Source: Candidatus Gastranaerophilales bacterium (lineage in GTDB: Bacteria; Cyanobacteriota; Vampirovibrionia; Gastranaerophilales; JANQFW01). Taken from it: DNA of 35,299 bases. The notes under the pieces were generated by a model. It saw nothing but the letters and a program-made list of their open reading frames with translations, searched no databases and had not been told where the DNA came from. The position numbers and the translations under genes are program-made. The number at the start of each line of letters is the position of its first letter. Within the stretch, counting starts at the first letter, position 1. This document shows, one piece after another, positions 8,791 to 17,024 of the stretch. The DNA lies in NCBI GenBank assembly GCA_028280605.1, contig JANQLL010000014.1, positions 1 to 35,299 on the forward strand, given 5' to 3'.

Positions 8791-8834
8791 GGGCTTGCTT
8801 TTCGTCGGCTAGACCGACCCGCTCGCCCTTTTTT
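8791..8834. promoter_or_regulatory. G+C-rich hairpin in the nuo leader
   Basis: A G+C-rich island in otherwise A+T-rich DNA. The core stem is GTCGG/CCGAC (8804-8808 with 8814-8818, 5-base loop), and outer GGGC/GCCC arms (8791-8794 with 8825-8828) close an internal loop. On the plus strand the outer arm is followed directly by TTTTTT, the form of an intrinsic terminator, but no plus-strand gene ends here. On the minus strand it lies in the untranslated leader of nuoA. It could be a dispersed palindromic element, an antisense terminator or an attenuator. Confidence 0.45.
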
Positions 8835-8942
8835 AAGTTTTATTTTTCCTTAAAAGTATTCAATAAAATTTTAGCTTATAGGTCCTTAAAAGTATAGTTC
8901 TTAATATTTCTATATGTATATTTTAAAGATTAAATTTTAAAG

Positions 8943-8971
8943 ATATTAAATTTAAGGCTGAATTTTGTCAA
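8943..8971 (-). promoter_or_regulatory. Sigma70-type promoter for the nuo operon
   Basis: On the minus strand a perfect TTGACA (8966-8971) is followed by exactly 17 bases and then TAATAT (8943-8948). Predicted transcription starts near 8936 and gives a leader of about 190 bases before nuoA. This is the best consensus promoter I found by eye in the window. Confidence 0.65.
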
Positions 8972-9100
8972 TTTAAAAAAATGAGTAGACTTATCTTTTG
9001 TAATTTTAGCTTGGAGAGTTAGTTTATTGGAGATAATGTATGAGAGTAAGTAATAGTAGTCATTTTGTTCATTAGCTGCTTCAAGGAGTATATGCACTGC

Positions 9101-9369
9101 TTAACCTTTATCTAACTTTTTCTTTAAATACTCTATATATTTTTGAGCATGAGGATTTTCACTAAAAAATTCAGAAGGTTTTACTGCATTTAACTTTGCA
9201 TCATATAAAGCACAAATTTCATCTAAAGATTTTTCGCCTTTATCTAACCATATTCGGGCGAGTTTTCTTAATTCTGAATTAGTAACACTAAGCCCTTTTC
9301 TTCCAAAGGTTTTCCCTTAGCTAATTGTGCCATATTACTACCGATTGCTGCTGAACGTTTTAATCACAT
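9101..9369 (-). pseudogene. Broken small gene, family unknown
   Basis: A good ribosome-binding site (AAAAGGAGC) lies 8-10 bases upstream of an ATG at 9369, but codon 2 is TGA. The same frame then reads LKRSAAIGSNMAQLAKGKP; after that a one-base shift near 9310 is needed to continue as GRKGLSVTNSELRKLARIW, then LDKGEKSLDEICALYDAKL, ending KKLDKG at the TAA at 9101. The repaired product would be about 88 charged residues, probably helical in its C-terminal half. I do not recognise the family. The intact ribosome-binding site and coherent downstream frame argue for a recently inactivated gene rather than chance. Two independent lesions make a sequencing error less likely, though not impossible. 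Confidence 0.6.
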
Positions 9370-9511
9370 TAAACTTTGCTCCTTTTAAAATTTTAGTTGT
9401 TTTATCTGTATATATTTAACCTAAAATATTAAAGCAAAAAATAGCAAAATTTGTTAGTAGTTCATAAATACTTTTAAATTAAATTATTATTATTTTGAGT
9501 TGTATTTTTCT

Positions 9512-10915
9512 TTAATTGCCTTTTATAACAAGAATAGGTTTTAATTTAGCAACCTCCCTGGCAAGACCTGCCTTGCAAATAGAATTTATTACTTCATCAT
9601 AATCTTTATATGCTTCTGTAAACTCATCCACTGGATAATTTCGCATGTTAGTTAAAACATCAGCTTCTTCCATTTTTTTGTTTACATAGCTCTGTGTTAG
9701 GTTTCTTTTAGCTTCATTTCTCCCCATACATCGTCCAGCGCCATGAGGTACAGTGTAATAATTATTTTTAGATGACTCTAAACCAACCATTATTGAGCTG
9801 CCTGAAATAGAAGAACCAGGAATAATTACTGGATGACCGGTTTCATAAAATTTTGTAGACTTTAAAGCTGGATGACCAGCTGGGAATGCTCTTGTTGCGC
9901 CTTTTCTGTGTACATAATATTTTTCACCGTTGATTTCTTCTAATTGCGCCAGATTATGAGAAATTAAATAAACAAAATTGGTTTTAGCCTTTGGATACAA
10001 GCTTTCAATAGCGGATTTAACAACCTTATTAAGAGCTAAATGGTTAACAATAGCAAAATTAGCAGCACATCCCATAGACAATAAATAGTCTTGTCCTATT
10101 TGTGAATCCGTTTGTGCCCATACAAGCTCTCTGTCAGCCAATGGAATATTATTAACATTAAAATAATCCCACAACTTTTTAAAATATTCTGTTGCGATTT
10201 GATGCCCCAGTCCTCTTGATCCACAATGGGTTAGAAATCCTACGCCTTCTGAAATACCCCATGTCGATGCAAGGTTTTTATCCAGTATCTTAACATTTTG
10301 AGCTTCTAAAAAATGATTTCCGCTACCTAAAGAACCTATTTGACCTTCGCCTCTTTTTATAACCTGTTCGCTTAAGATGCTTGCATCTGCCGGTAAATGA
10401 GTTCTTTCCAGTTTTTCTAACCATTCTAAAGGTATACCTAAGTCTCTCATCAAATATTGATTTTTAGTTCCATTGTTTAAAATGGAAAAATATTCATCTT
10501 TGTTTACTTTTAGCTGTTTTTTTGTTCTGTTTTTGCCTACACCATAAGGTACATACTCGCATATTTTGTTGATTAATTCCCTTCTTGCTGTTTTATCTTT
10601 TAAAATTTTTGGATCCAGATCTGTTTGTAAATAAGACACAGAGCAGCTTATATCATAGCCTACCGGTCCAAGCATAATAGAATCTTTAGTTGTTACCATA
10701 CTTCCGATCGGGCAACCATAGCCTTCGTGAGCATCAGCATTAAGGTTTATTTTACTTACACCTTCGGTTAGAGCTGTATTTACAGCTTGTTGTATTGTTT
10801 TATCGCTAAAATCACTTACTATTTTTTCGGTTGCAAATATATCAATAATTTTTCCGTTAGATAATTCAGGATTTATTATGAAATGAGCATCATTCTTTTT
10901 TATTAATTTTTCCAT
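9512..10915 (-). CDS. rtcB: RNA-splicing ligase RtcB
   Basis: GTP- and Mn-dependent ligase that joins RNA 2',3'-cyclic-phosphate or 3'-phosphate ends to 5'-OH ends, used in RNA repair. Active-site elements known from the family are all visible: GYDISC (metal-binding Asp88/Cys91), GSGNHFLE, HCGSRGLGH, the His of SHNLAQ, and HGAGR, whose His is guanylylated. DAHEGYGCPIG (residues 61-71) is the N-terminal family motif. The 467-residue length is normal. The ATG has GAGG about 10 bases upstream. No archease gene or RtcR-type regulator is adjacent; instead the gene stands alone between two pseudogenes. Confidence 0.95.
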   Translation of the reverse strand: MEKLIKKNDAHFIINPELSNGKIIDIFATEKIVSDFSDKTIQQAVNTALTEGVSKINLNADAHEGYGCPIGSMVTTKDSIMLGPVGYDISCSVSYLQTDLDPKILKDKTARRELINKICEYVPYGVGKNRTKKQLKVNKDEYFSILNNGTKNQYLMRDLGIPLEWLEKLERTHLPADASILSEQVIKRGEGQIGSLGSGNHFLEAQNVKILDKNLASTWGISEGVGFLTHCGSRGLGHQIATEYFKKLWDYFNVNNIPLADRELVWAQTDSQIGQDYLLSMGCAANFAIVNHLALNKVVKSAIESLYPKAKTNFVYLISHNLAQLEEINGEKYYVHRKGATRAFPAGHPALKSTKFYETGHPVIIPGSSISGSSIMVGLESSKNNYYTVPHGAGRCMGRNEAKRNLTQSYVNKKMEEADVLTNMRNYPVDEFTEAYKDYDEVINSICKAGLAREVAKLKPILVIKGN

Positions 10916-10961
10916 TTTTGATAAGCCTCAAATTAATTTTTTCATTAAATTTAATTATTTT

Positions 10962-11496
10962 TTATTTATTATAGCGTTTCATATAAGGGATTGCCAGAAT
11001 ATTATTGATAATATGCACCAAAAGAGGTACTAATAAATTGCCTGTTAAAAGGTATAGCCCACCCAGATAAAATCCTACGAGTACAGTGAAATACCATAAT
11101 TAATAGTTTTTTTATCACTTATATGAAATAGCCCAAACATTAAAGATGCAAAAATAATCCCAAACTGTTGCTGTATTACTCCTCTAAAAAAAATTCTTCT
11201 GCTGTACCGGACACTATTCCTATTATTATAGCTTGTTGCCAGCTCATATCTTGAAGAGCTGTTGCTAATTTTGTATATGAATTTTTTTTATATTTAGATA
11301 AATATGTAATTGAAATAAAATTAATAGTAATTAATAATAAACATGCAGTAAATGCCAGTAAAATATCTTTTAAATTAAATGATATTAAGGCAAAGGGATT
11401 AACTTTAATATAATATCTTCATATTAATGCAACAACAAAAAGAAAACTTTCCGTTAAAACAATAACTTTAGTTAAATTATACTGAGTTGTTTGCAT
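10962..11496 (-). pseudogene. Decayed CAAX-protease-like (CPBP family) membrane protein
   Basis: Read leftward from the ATG at 11496, a CPBP-family membrane metalloprotease can be pieced together but is broken at least three times: an in-frame TGA near codon 26, a shift in a run of eight T's at about 11190 just after the glutamates, and a second shift near 11085. The diagnostic motifs survive across frames: GTAEEF then RGVIQQQFG (EExxxR), FGLFHIS (FxxxH) and LLVHIINNILAIP (HxxxN), ending at a TAA at 10962. In an intact gene this would be an intramembrane protease or an immunity-type protein. The reading is assembled by hand and exact lesion positions are approximate. Confidence 0.75.
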
Positions 11497-11584
11497 ATTT
11501 TTAATTCTTTTTCTGTTATGTTTATTTTATTCTGGTTCAAACTATTTTAGTTTTAAATAAATAAAAATAAAGAAAAATAAAATT

Positions 11585-13957
11585 ATGCATAGTGAAGAAA
11601 AAACTTTTAAACTCCTTGAATGGAATATAGTATTAGAAAAACTGGCAAGTTTTGCAACCTGCTCAATTGGTAAACAGCGTTGCTTAGATACACCTGTTTT
11701 TACAGATATAAAAAAAATACAGGAAGAATTAGCCCTTACAACTCAGGCAAAATTTTTACTGGATCATCAAATACATCCTCCAATGGGTGGCATAACAGAT
11801 ATATTTGAATTTGTTGATCTTGCTCGCTCAGGTCATACTTTAAGAAGTACAGAATTGATTGATGTTGCCAAAGCTATCGGAGCATCAAGGCGTTTAAAAT
11901 CCTTTTTAATAAGATATCAGGAAGAAGCTCCCGAGTTAGCGCAGTTAAATGAAAATTTATACGAAAACAAAGAATTGGAAGAAAATATACTTGATATATT
12001 TGATAACGCAGGTAATGTATTGGACTCGGCAAGTCCAGAATTAAAAAGGCTAAGAAATAGCCTAAAAGACCAGACTTTTAACTTAAAAAATAAATTGAAT
12101 CATTTAATTCAATCATCCCAAGTTTCAAAATACTTGCAAGAATCAGTATACACTCAGCGTGAAGATCGGTATGTTATTCCGGTAAAGGCTGAGTTTAAGT
12201 CATTAGTGCCAGGCATCGTTCATGATACATCATCAAGTGGCGCAACGTTTTTTATAGAACCCAAAGCAATAGTTGAATTAAATAATTCAATAAGAGAAAC
12301 AGAATTAAAAATAGATCAGGAAATAAGAAGAATTTTTGCTGAACTATCTAATAAAATAGGTGAAAATAGCGAAGAAATAACTAGAGCAACTTATGCACTT
12401 GCAGAATTTGATTTTATTTTTGCAAAAGCAAAGTATAGTATATTTTTAAAAGCAATTGAACCAGACTTAAATAACGATAAATATTTATCTTTAAAAAGCG
12501 TTAAACATCCTGTATTAATGACTGTTATAGAAGAAGTTATTCCTAATGATTTTGAAATAGGAAAAGATTGGACCAGCTTAATTATAACCGGCTCAAATAC
12601 CGGCGGTAAGACTGTTTTATTAAAAACAGTCGGACTAAGTGTTCTTATGACAAAAGCAGGCTTGCATATACCGGCACATGAAGCTAATATTTATCCATTT
12701 AAAAATATATTTGTTGATATTGGTGATGAGCAAAGTGTGATTCAAAGCTTATCAACCTTTTCTGGTCATATGGTAAATATTATAAATATATTAAATGCTG
12801 TTAACGACAACTCTTTAGTGCTTTTTGATGAAGTAGGAGCCGGTACTGACCCATCAGAAGGCTCTGCGCTAGCGCAGTCAATACTAGAAGAGCTTTACAG
12901 CAAAGGTGCAAGAACTATAGTCACTACTCATTACGGCGAATTAAAATCATTAGCCTATACACAAAAGGGCTTTTATAATGCAAGTGTTGAATTCAATGTA
13001 GAAACGCTTGCTCCAACTTATAAGTTGTTAATGGGAATTCCGGGTAAAAGTAATGCAATTACAATAGCAAGCAATTTAGGATTAAGTAAAAGCGTTGCAG
13101 ATAAAGCTCAGGAAATATACTTAACGCAAAAAGACCCTTCCGGTATAGTTCTTGAAGAGCTTCAAAGTACTCAACAGCGCTTATCAAAAGATGCCCAAAA
13201 AGTTGAAGAAACAAAAGACGAACTGGAAAAACTTGAAAAAGAATATAATGAAAATATAGAAAAATTAAGACAGGAAAAGAAAAAAACACTTACTGTTTAC
13301 AAGAAAAAATTTGAAAGCGAAATACTAGCAGCACGTTCTGAATTAAAAGGCATTTTAAACGAAATCAAGCGTACTAAAAGCGAAAAACTACTTAGAAGAG
13401 GAGCAGGCAAAATAACCAAAGTAGAGTCAGGCTTAAGAGATATAACTGCCGAAGAGCAGGAAGGATTAGAGCCAGAGATTGAAAAAGTTGACTGGAATAA
13501 TGTACAAATTGGCGATCAGGTTTATTTAAAAGATTTAGAGCAGGATGCAACTCTATTGAGAATGCCTGATAAAAATAAAAACGTACAAGTTCAAATAGGC
13601 TTGCTAAAAACCAATGTTAAAGCCTCAAAAATATATAAATCAGAGCGAAAGAAATCTGTACAAGAAGTAAAAACTCAAGAAAAATATAAAAATTTTAAGC
13701 TCACTAAAATAAGAGTTAGTAATAAATTAGACTTAAGAGGTTTTAAGGTAGAAGATGCTCTTATTGAAGTGGATCTTTATCTTGATGAAGCTGCTTTATC
13801 CAACTTGACACCGGTATATTTAATTCATGGCCATGGCACCGGCGCTTTAAAGCAAGCAATACGAGATTATTTGAAATCTTCTCCTTATGTTGCAAACTTC
13901 AGGTCGGGTGATAAGTCAGAAGGTGGCGATGGTGTAAGTGTTGTGGATCTTAAGTAA
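11585..13957 (+). CDS. mutS2: Endonuclease MutS2 / ribosome-collision rescue ATPase
   Basis: MutS2 family ATPase with C-terminal Smr domain. Family members have been linked to suppression of homologous recombination and, in Bacillus subtilis, to splitting collided ribosomes. In order: MutS core/lever region (about 1-320), ABC-type ATPase with P-loop TGSNTGGKT (335-343), Walker B LVLFDE (411-416) with signature-like GAGTDPSEGSALA, and switch TTHYGE; a long charged coiled coil (about 515-605); a small beta-rich region; and the Smr domain (about 715-790) with LDLRG and HGHGTG. At 790 residues it is full length. The ATG has no strong Shine-Dalgarno. It stands alone; the broken CPBP gene is divergent upstream. 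Confidence 0.95.
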   Translation: MHSEEKTFKLLEWNIVLEKLASFATCSIGKQRCLDTPVFTDIKKIQEELALTTQAKFLLDHQIHPPMGGITDIFEFVDLARSGHTLRSTELIDVAKAIGASRRLKSFLIRYQEEAPELAQLNENLYENKELEENILDIFDNAGNVLDSASPELKRLRNSLKDQTFNLKNKLNHLIQSSQVSKYLQESVYTQREDRYVIPVKAEFKSLVPGIVHDTSSSGATFFIEPKAIVELNNSIRETELKIDQEIRRIFAELSNKIGENSEEITRATYALAEFDFIFAKAKYSIFLKAIEPDLNNDKYLSLKSVKHPVLMTVIEEVIPNDFEIGKDWTSLIITGSNTGGKTVLLKTVGLSVLMTKAGLHIPAHEANIYPFKNIFVDIGDEQSVIQSLSTFSGHMVNIINILNAVNDNSLVLFDEVGAGTDPSEGSALAQSILEELYSKGARTIVTTHYGELKSLAYTQKGFYNASVEFNVETLAPTYKLLMGIPGKSNAITIASNLGLSKSVADKAQEIYLTQKDPSGIVLEELQSTQQRLSKDAQKVEETKDELEKLEKEYNENIEKLRQEKKKTLTVYKKKFESEILAARSELKGILNEIKRTKSEKLLRRGAGKITKVESGLRDITAEEQEGLEPEIEKVDWNNVQIGDQVYLKDLEQDATLLRMPDKNKNVQVQIGLLKTNVKASKIYKSERKKSVQEVKTQEKYKNFKLTKIRVSNKLDLRGFKVEDALIEVDLYLDEAALSNLTPVYLIHGHGTGALKQAIRDYLKSSPYVANFRSGDKSEGGDGVSVVDLK

Positions 13958-14026
13958 AAAGATTTGAAAAGCTTAAAATATTCAGCTTGCAAAGGGAGAA
14001 TTTGTAAAAACCTGTTACGACTTCAG

Positions 14027-16792
14027 TTAATTCCAAGCAGTTGTAATCATACTCATTAGGGTTGCATTGCTTCTAACATCATCAAAACTATTTATTGGAA
14101 TACTATTATCTTCTGCATATGTTATAACCTCTTGAATTGCCAGGTTTATATCATCATTTGTCAGGTACTCTCCACTTGATAGTTCTATTCTTTCTATAGA
14201 GTCTTTGCCCTCAACTGTTATTTTATCAACACCTTCTGTTGTACCGTAATCTATATATAAATTTGAAGCATCTTTATAGAAAATAGCTGTGTTTTTAATG
14301 ACTGATGCCTCAAAATATATGGTGTCAGTACCTGAAGTGTCTTTTATAAAATCAACACCATCATTATAGTTAAAGTTATAGGTGTCATTGCCTGCTCCAC
14401 CTTTAATGTAATCATTACCTTGACCTCCGGTAATATTATTATTAAGGTTATTGCCTAAAATGTCATTATCAAGACTATTACCTATGCCGTTATGACCTTT
14501 TCCTGCTTCAACAAAATTTTGTATATCGTTGTCATAGTTATAGCCTGTGAGTGTTAGATTTTCAATATCTGTACCAAGAGTATAAGATGTTAAAGAAGTA
14601 TAAATAGTATCAATTCCAGCATTAGTATCTTCGTTAATAATGTCGTTTAAGTCATTAATAACATAACTATCGTTCCCCATTCCACCTGTAAGAGTATCAG
14701 TACCTTGGCCTCCCAATAGTATATCATCTCCAGCATCACCAAATAAGTTGTCATACCCATCGTTTCCAATAAGTGTATCCGCCCCTTCAAAACCTCTTAT
14801 CGAATCATCTTCTGCTGTGCCTGTTAATTTATTATTATTGGCATCTCCATCAATTTGATTAAAGGGGGTAAATTCAAAATTTTCTATTTTATTTAAGGAA
14901 TTGGAGTAATGCCCAATAACAGTTATTTTATCATTGGGACTATTAGCAAATGTTATAATCAAGTCTCCATTAAAATTAGTAAATATAGTCTCAGATTCAA
15001 CTATGCTTGAACCAAATTTTAATGTGTCATTACCGGCATCATAATTTACACTTGCATGATAATCATATATAATATCTTGACCATCACCTTTATTAAATAC
15101 ATATGTATCATTGCCGTCACCCCCATAAAGACCGTCACTTCCTTCACTTCCTAGTATTGTATCATCTCCTGACTGTCCATATATCTGGTCATCACCTGCA
15201 TAACCATATATTTTTTCGGCCAAATTAGAGCCGTATATATAATCACTTTCATCTGTACCTGTTATTACCAGTTTACTTTCTATATCAGAATAACTTAGCG
15301 TTGATCCATCTGCAAATTCAAAAGCTTCTATACGATGATTACTCTTTGCTTGCTCAATCAGAATAATTTGATCAGTTGAGTTTTTAAAGTCTATTATGAT
15401 ATCAAAATCACTTCCTGTATAACTTAAGTCATCCTGAGTAATGCCTGTTCCAAATTTTAATGTATCATTGCCGGCATTATAATCATTATTAATATAAAAA
15501 TCATATATAATATCTTGCCCATCACCTTTATTAAAAAGATAGGTATCGTTACCGGCACCACCATTTAAGTAGTCATCACCTTCACCACCTGATAATGTAT
15601 CACTTCCCGCATAACCGTCCATAGTATCATCTCCAGCATTACCATTTAATTTGTCATTGCTAAAACTGCCGATAATACTATCATTACCAGCTTCACCGTA
15701 TACAGTATCATTGCCGGATCCGGTTGAAATAGTATCATTGCCAAGTCCTCCATAAATACTTTCAGCAAAGTATGATCCGGCTATAGAGTCATCAACACCT
15801 GTACCGATTGTAGCAAGTTTATTTTCTATATCTGAAAATGCTAGAGAAGAGCCATCATCAAACTTAAAAGTTTCTATACGATTATTAATATTAATATGAT
15901 TTTTTAAAGTGATTTTATCAGAAGAATCGATAAAATTAATAATAATATCAGATTCGCTGCCACTATATTTAAAAGAGCTTTGAGTGATACCTGCTCCGAA
16001 TTTTAAGGTATCATTACCAGCATTATAACTACCATAAAAATAAGAGTCATTTATTGTATCTTGTCCATCACCTTGGTTAAAGATATACAGGTCATTGTCA
16101 GAGCCACCATTCAAGCTATCATTACCTTCATTACCTGATAGAGTATCGATTCCAGCATTAGCTTCTATAGTATCATCTCCCGTATCACCATTTAATTTGT
16201 CATTGCCCAAGCTGCCGATAATACGATCATTGCCAGCTTCTCCGTATACAGTGTCATTGCCGGATTCGGTAGTAATAGTATCATTGCCAAGTCCGCCATA
16301 AATACTTTCTGCAAAGTATGATCCAGCTATAGAATCATCAGCACTTGTGCCGATAGTAGCGAGTTTACTTTCTATATCAGAAAAAGTAAGAGAAGATCCA
16401 TCGGCAAATTCAAAATATTCAATACGATTATTAATATTAATCTGATTTTTTAAGGTAATTTTATCAGAAGAATCTGTAAAGTTAATAATAATATCGAATT
16501 CGCTGCCGATATATGTTAAAGAGCTTTGAGTAATACCTGTTCCGAATTTTAAGGTATCACTACCTGCATTGTAATTACCATAAAGATAAGAGTCATTTAT
16601 TGTATCTTGCCCATCACCTTGGTTAAAGATATACAGGTCATTATTAGAGCCACCATTTAAACTGTCGTTGCCTTCATCACCTGATAAAGTATCTTTTCCG
16701 GCATAAGCCTCTATAGTATCTTCTTCGCTGCTTCCATTTAATAAATCATCATCATTAGTCCCATTAATTATATTAGTAATTTCTAATACCAT
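14027..16792 (-). CDS. Large RTX-repeat calcium-binding surface/secreted protein
   Basis: A 921-residue acidic, Gly/Asp/Asn-rich protein built of hemolysin-type RTX nonapeptides (forms such as GGxGNDTL and GAGNDTY) that fold into calcium-filled beta rolls, alternating with segments of the pattern DTLKFGTGITQ...DKITLKN that resemble the hemolysin-type calcium-binding related domain. No N-terminal signal peptide is visible and the C-terminal end is not repetitive, as expected for type I secretion by a C-terminal signal; no transporter genes are in the window. No catalytic domain is recognisable. I set the start at the ATG at 16792 because GAGGGAG precedes it by 6 bases; an in-frame TTG at 16807 is less likely. 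Two 182-residue units are tandem duplicates. An adhesion or S-layer-like role is inference. Confidence 0.88.
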   Translation of the reverse strand: MVLEITNIINGTNDDDLLNGSSEEDTIEAYAGKDTLSGDEGNDSLNGGSNNDLYIFNQGDGQDTINDSYLYGNYNAGSDTLKFGTGITQSSLTYIGSEFDIIINFTDSSDKITLKNQININNRIEYFEFADGSSLTFSDIESKLATIGTSADDSIAGSYFAESIYGGLGNDTITTESGNDTVYGEAGNDRIIGSLGNDKLNGDTGDDTIEANAGIDTLSGNEGNDSLNGGSDNDLYIFNQGDGQDTINDSYFYGSYNAGNDTLKFGAGITQSSFKYSGSESDIIINFIDSSDKITLKNHININNRIETFKFDDGSSLAFSDIENKLATIGTGVDDSIAGSYFAESIYGGLGNDTISTGSGNDTVYGEAGNDSIIGSFSNDKLNGNAGDDTMDGYAGSDTLSGGEGDDYLNGGAGNDTYLFNKGDGQDIIYDFYINNDYNAGNDTLKFGTGITQDDLSYTGSDFDIIIDFKNSTDQIILIEQAKSNHRIEAFEFADGSTLSYSDIESKLVITGTDESDYIYGSNLAEKIYGYAGDDQIYGQSGDDTILGSEGSDGLYGGDGNDTYVFNKGDGQDIIYDYHASVNYDAGNDTLKFGSSIVESETIFTNFNGDLIITFANSPNDKITVIGHYSNSLNKIENFEFTPFNQIDGDANNNKLTGTAEDDSIRGFEGADTLIGNDGYDNLFGDAGDDILLGGQGTDTLTGGMGNDSYVINDLNDIINEDTNAGIDTIYTSLTSYTLGTDIENLTLTGYNYDNDIQNFVEAGKGHNGIGNSLDNDILGNNLNNNITGGQGNDYIKGGAGNDTYNFNYNDGVDFIKDTSGTDTIYFEASVIKNTAIFYKDASNLYIDYGTTEGVDKITVEGKDSIERIELSSGEYLTNDDINLAIQEVITYAEDNSIPINSFDDVRSNATLMSMITTAWN
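15626..16717 (-). repeat. Tandem 546-base duplication inside the RTX gene
   Basis: Two head-to-tail units, 16172-16717 and 15626-16171, each encode 182 residues that align without gaps; I count about 28 amino-acid differences. A third, more divergent copy begins at 15625. The unit combines one RTX block and one DKITLKN-type segment, so duplication adds whole structural modules. Confidence 0.85.
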
Positions 16793-16837
16793 GCTCTTCT
16801 CCCTCAAATAAAAATGTCATAAAAAATATTTGTAAAA

Positions 16838-16867
16838 ATTATATTATGGAACTCAGGAACGTTACAA
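16838..16867 (-). promoter_or_regulatory. Probable promoter of the RTX gene
   Basis: On the minus strand TTGTAA (16862-16867), 18 bases, then a perfect TATAAT (16838-16843), giving a leader of about 40 bases before the ATG at 16792. The divergent TadE-like gene starts about 160 bases away. Confidence 0.55.
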
Positions 16868-17024
16868 TATGTTTTTCTTATATTAAAGAAAAATTATTTC
16901 ATAAAATAGGGGAGGATGAGATATAGCTATTTTTCTTTTTTTGTAACAAATTATATATTTTTATAAATTAAAGACTAAATATTCCTTAAAATTTATCGAT
17001 TAATAATTTAGTGAGTTATTAATC

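Noticed and set aside
9041..9076. Short plus-strand leader-peptide-like frame after GGAGATAATGT
   Set aside because: Only 11 codons with no downstream gene on that strand.
9364..9369. TGA as a recoded sense codon (alternative genetic code or selenocysteine)
   Set aside because: Other genes such as ispH end in TGA, a further frameshift is present downstream, and no supporting hairpin is evident.
11530..11540. GGTTCAAAC resembling a tRNA T-loop
   Set aside because: No matching acceptor, D or anticodon stems nearby; no tRNA gene seen anywhere in the window.
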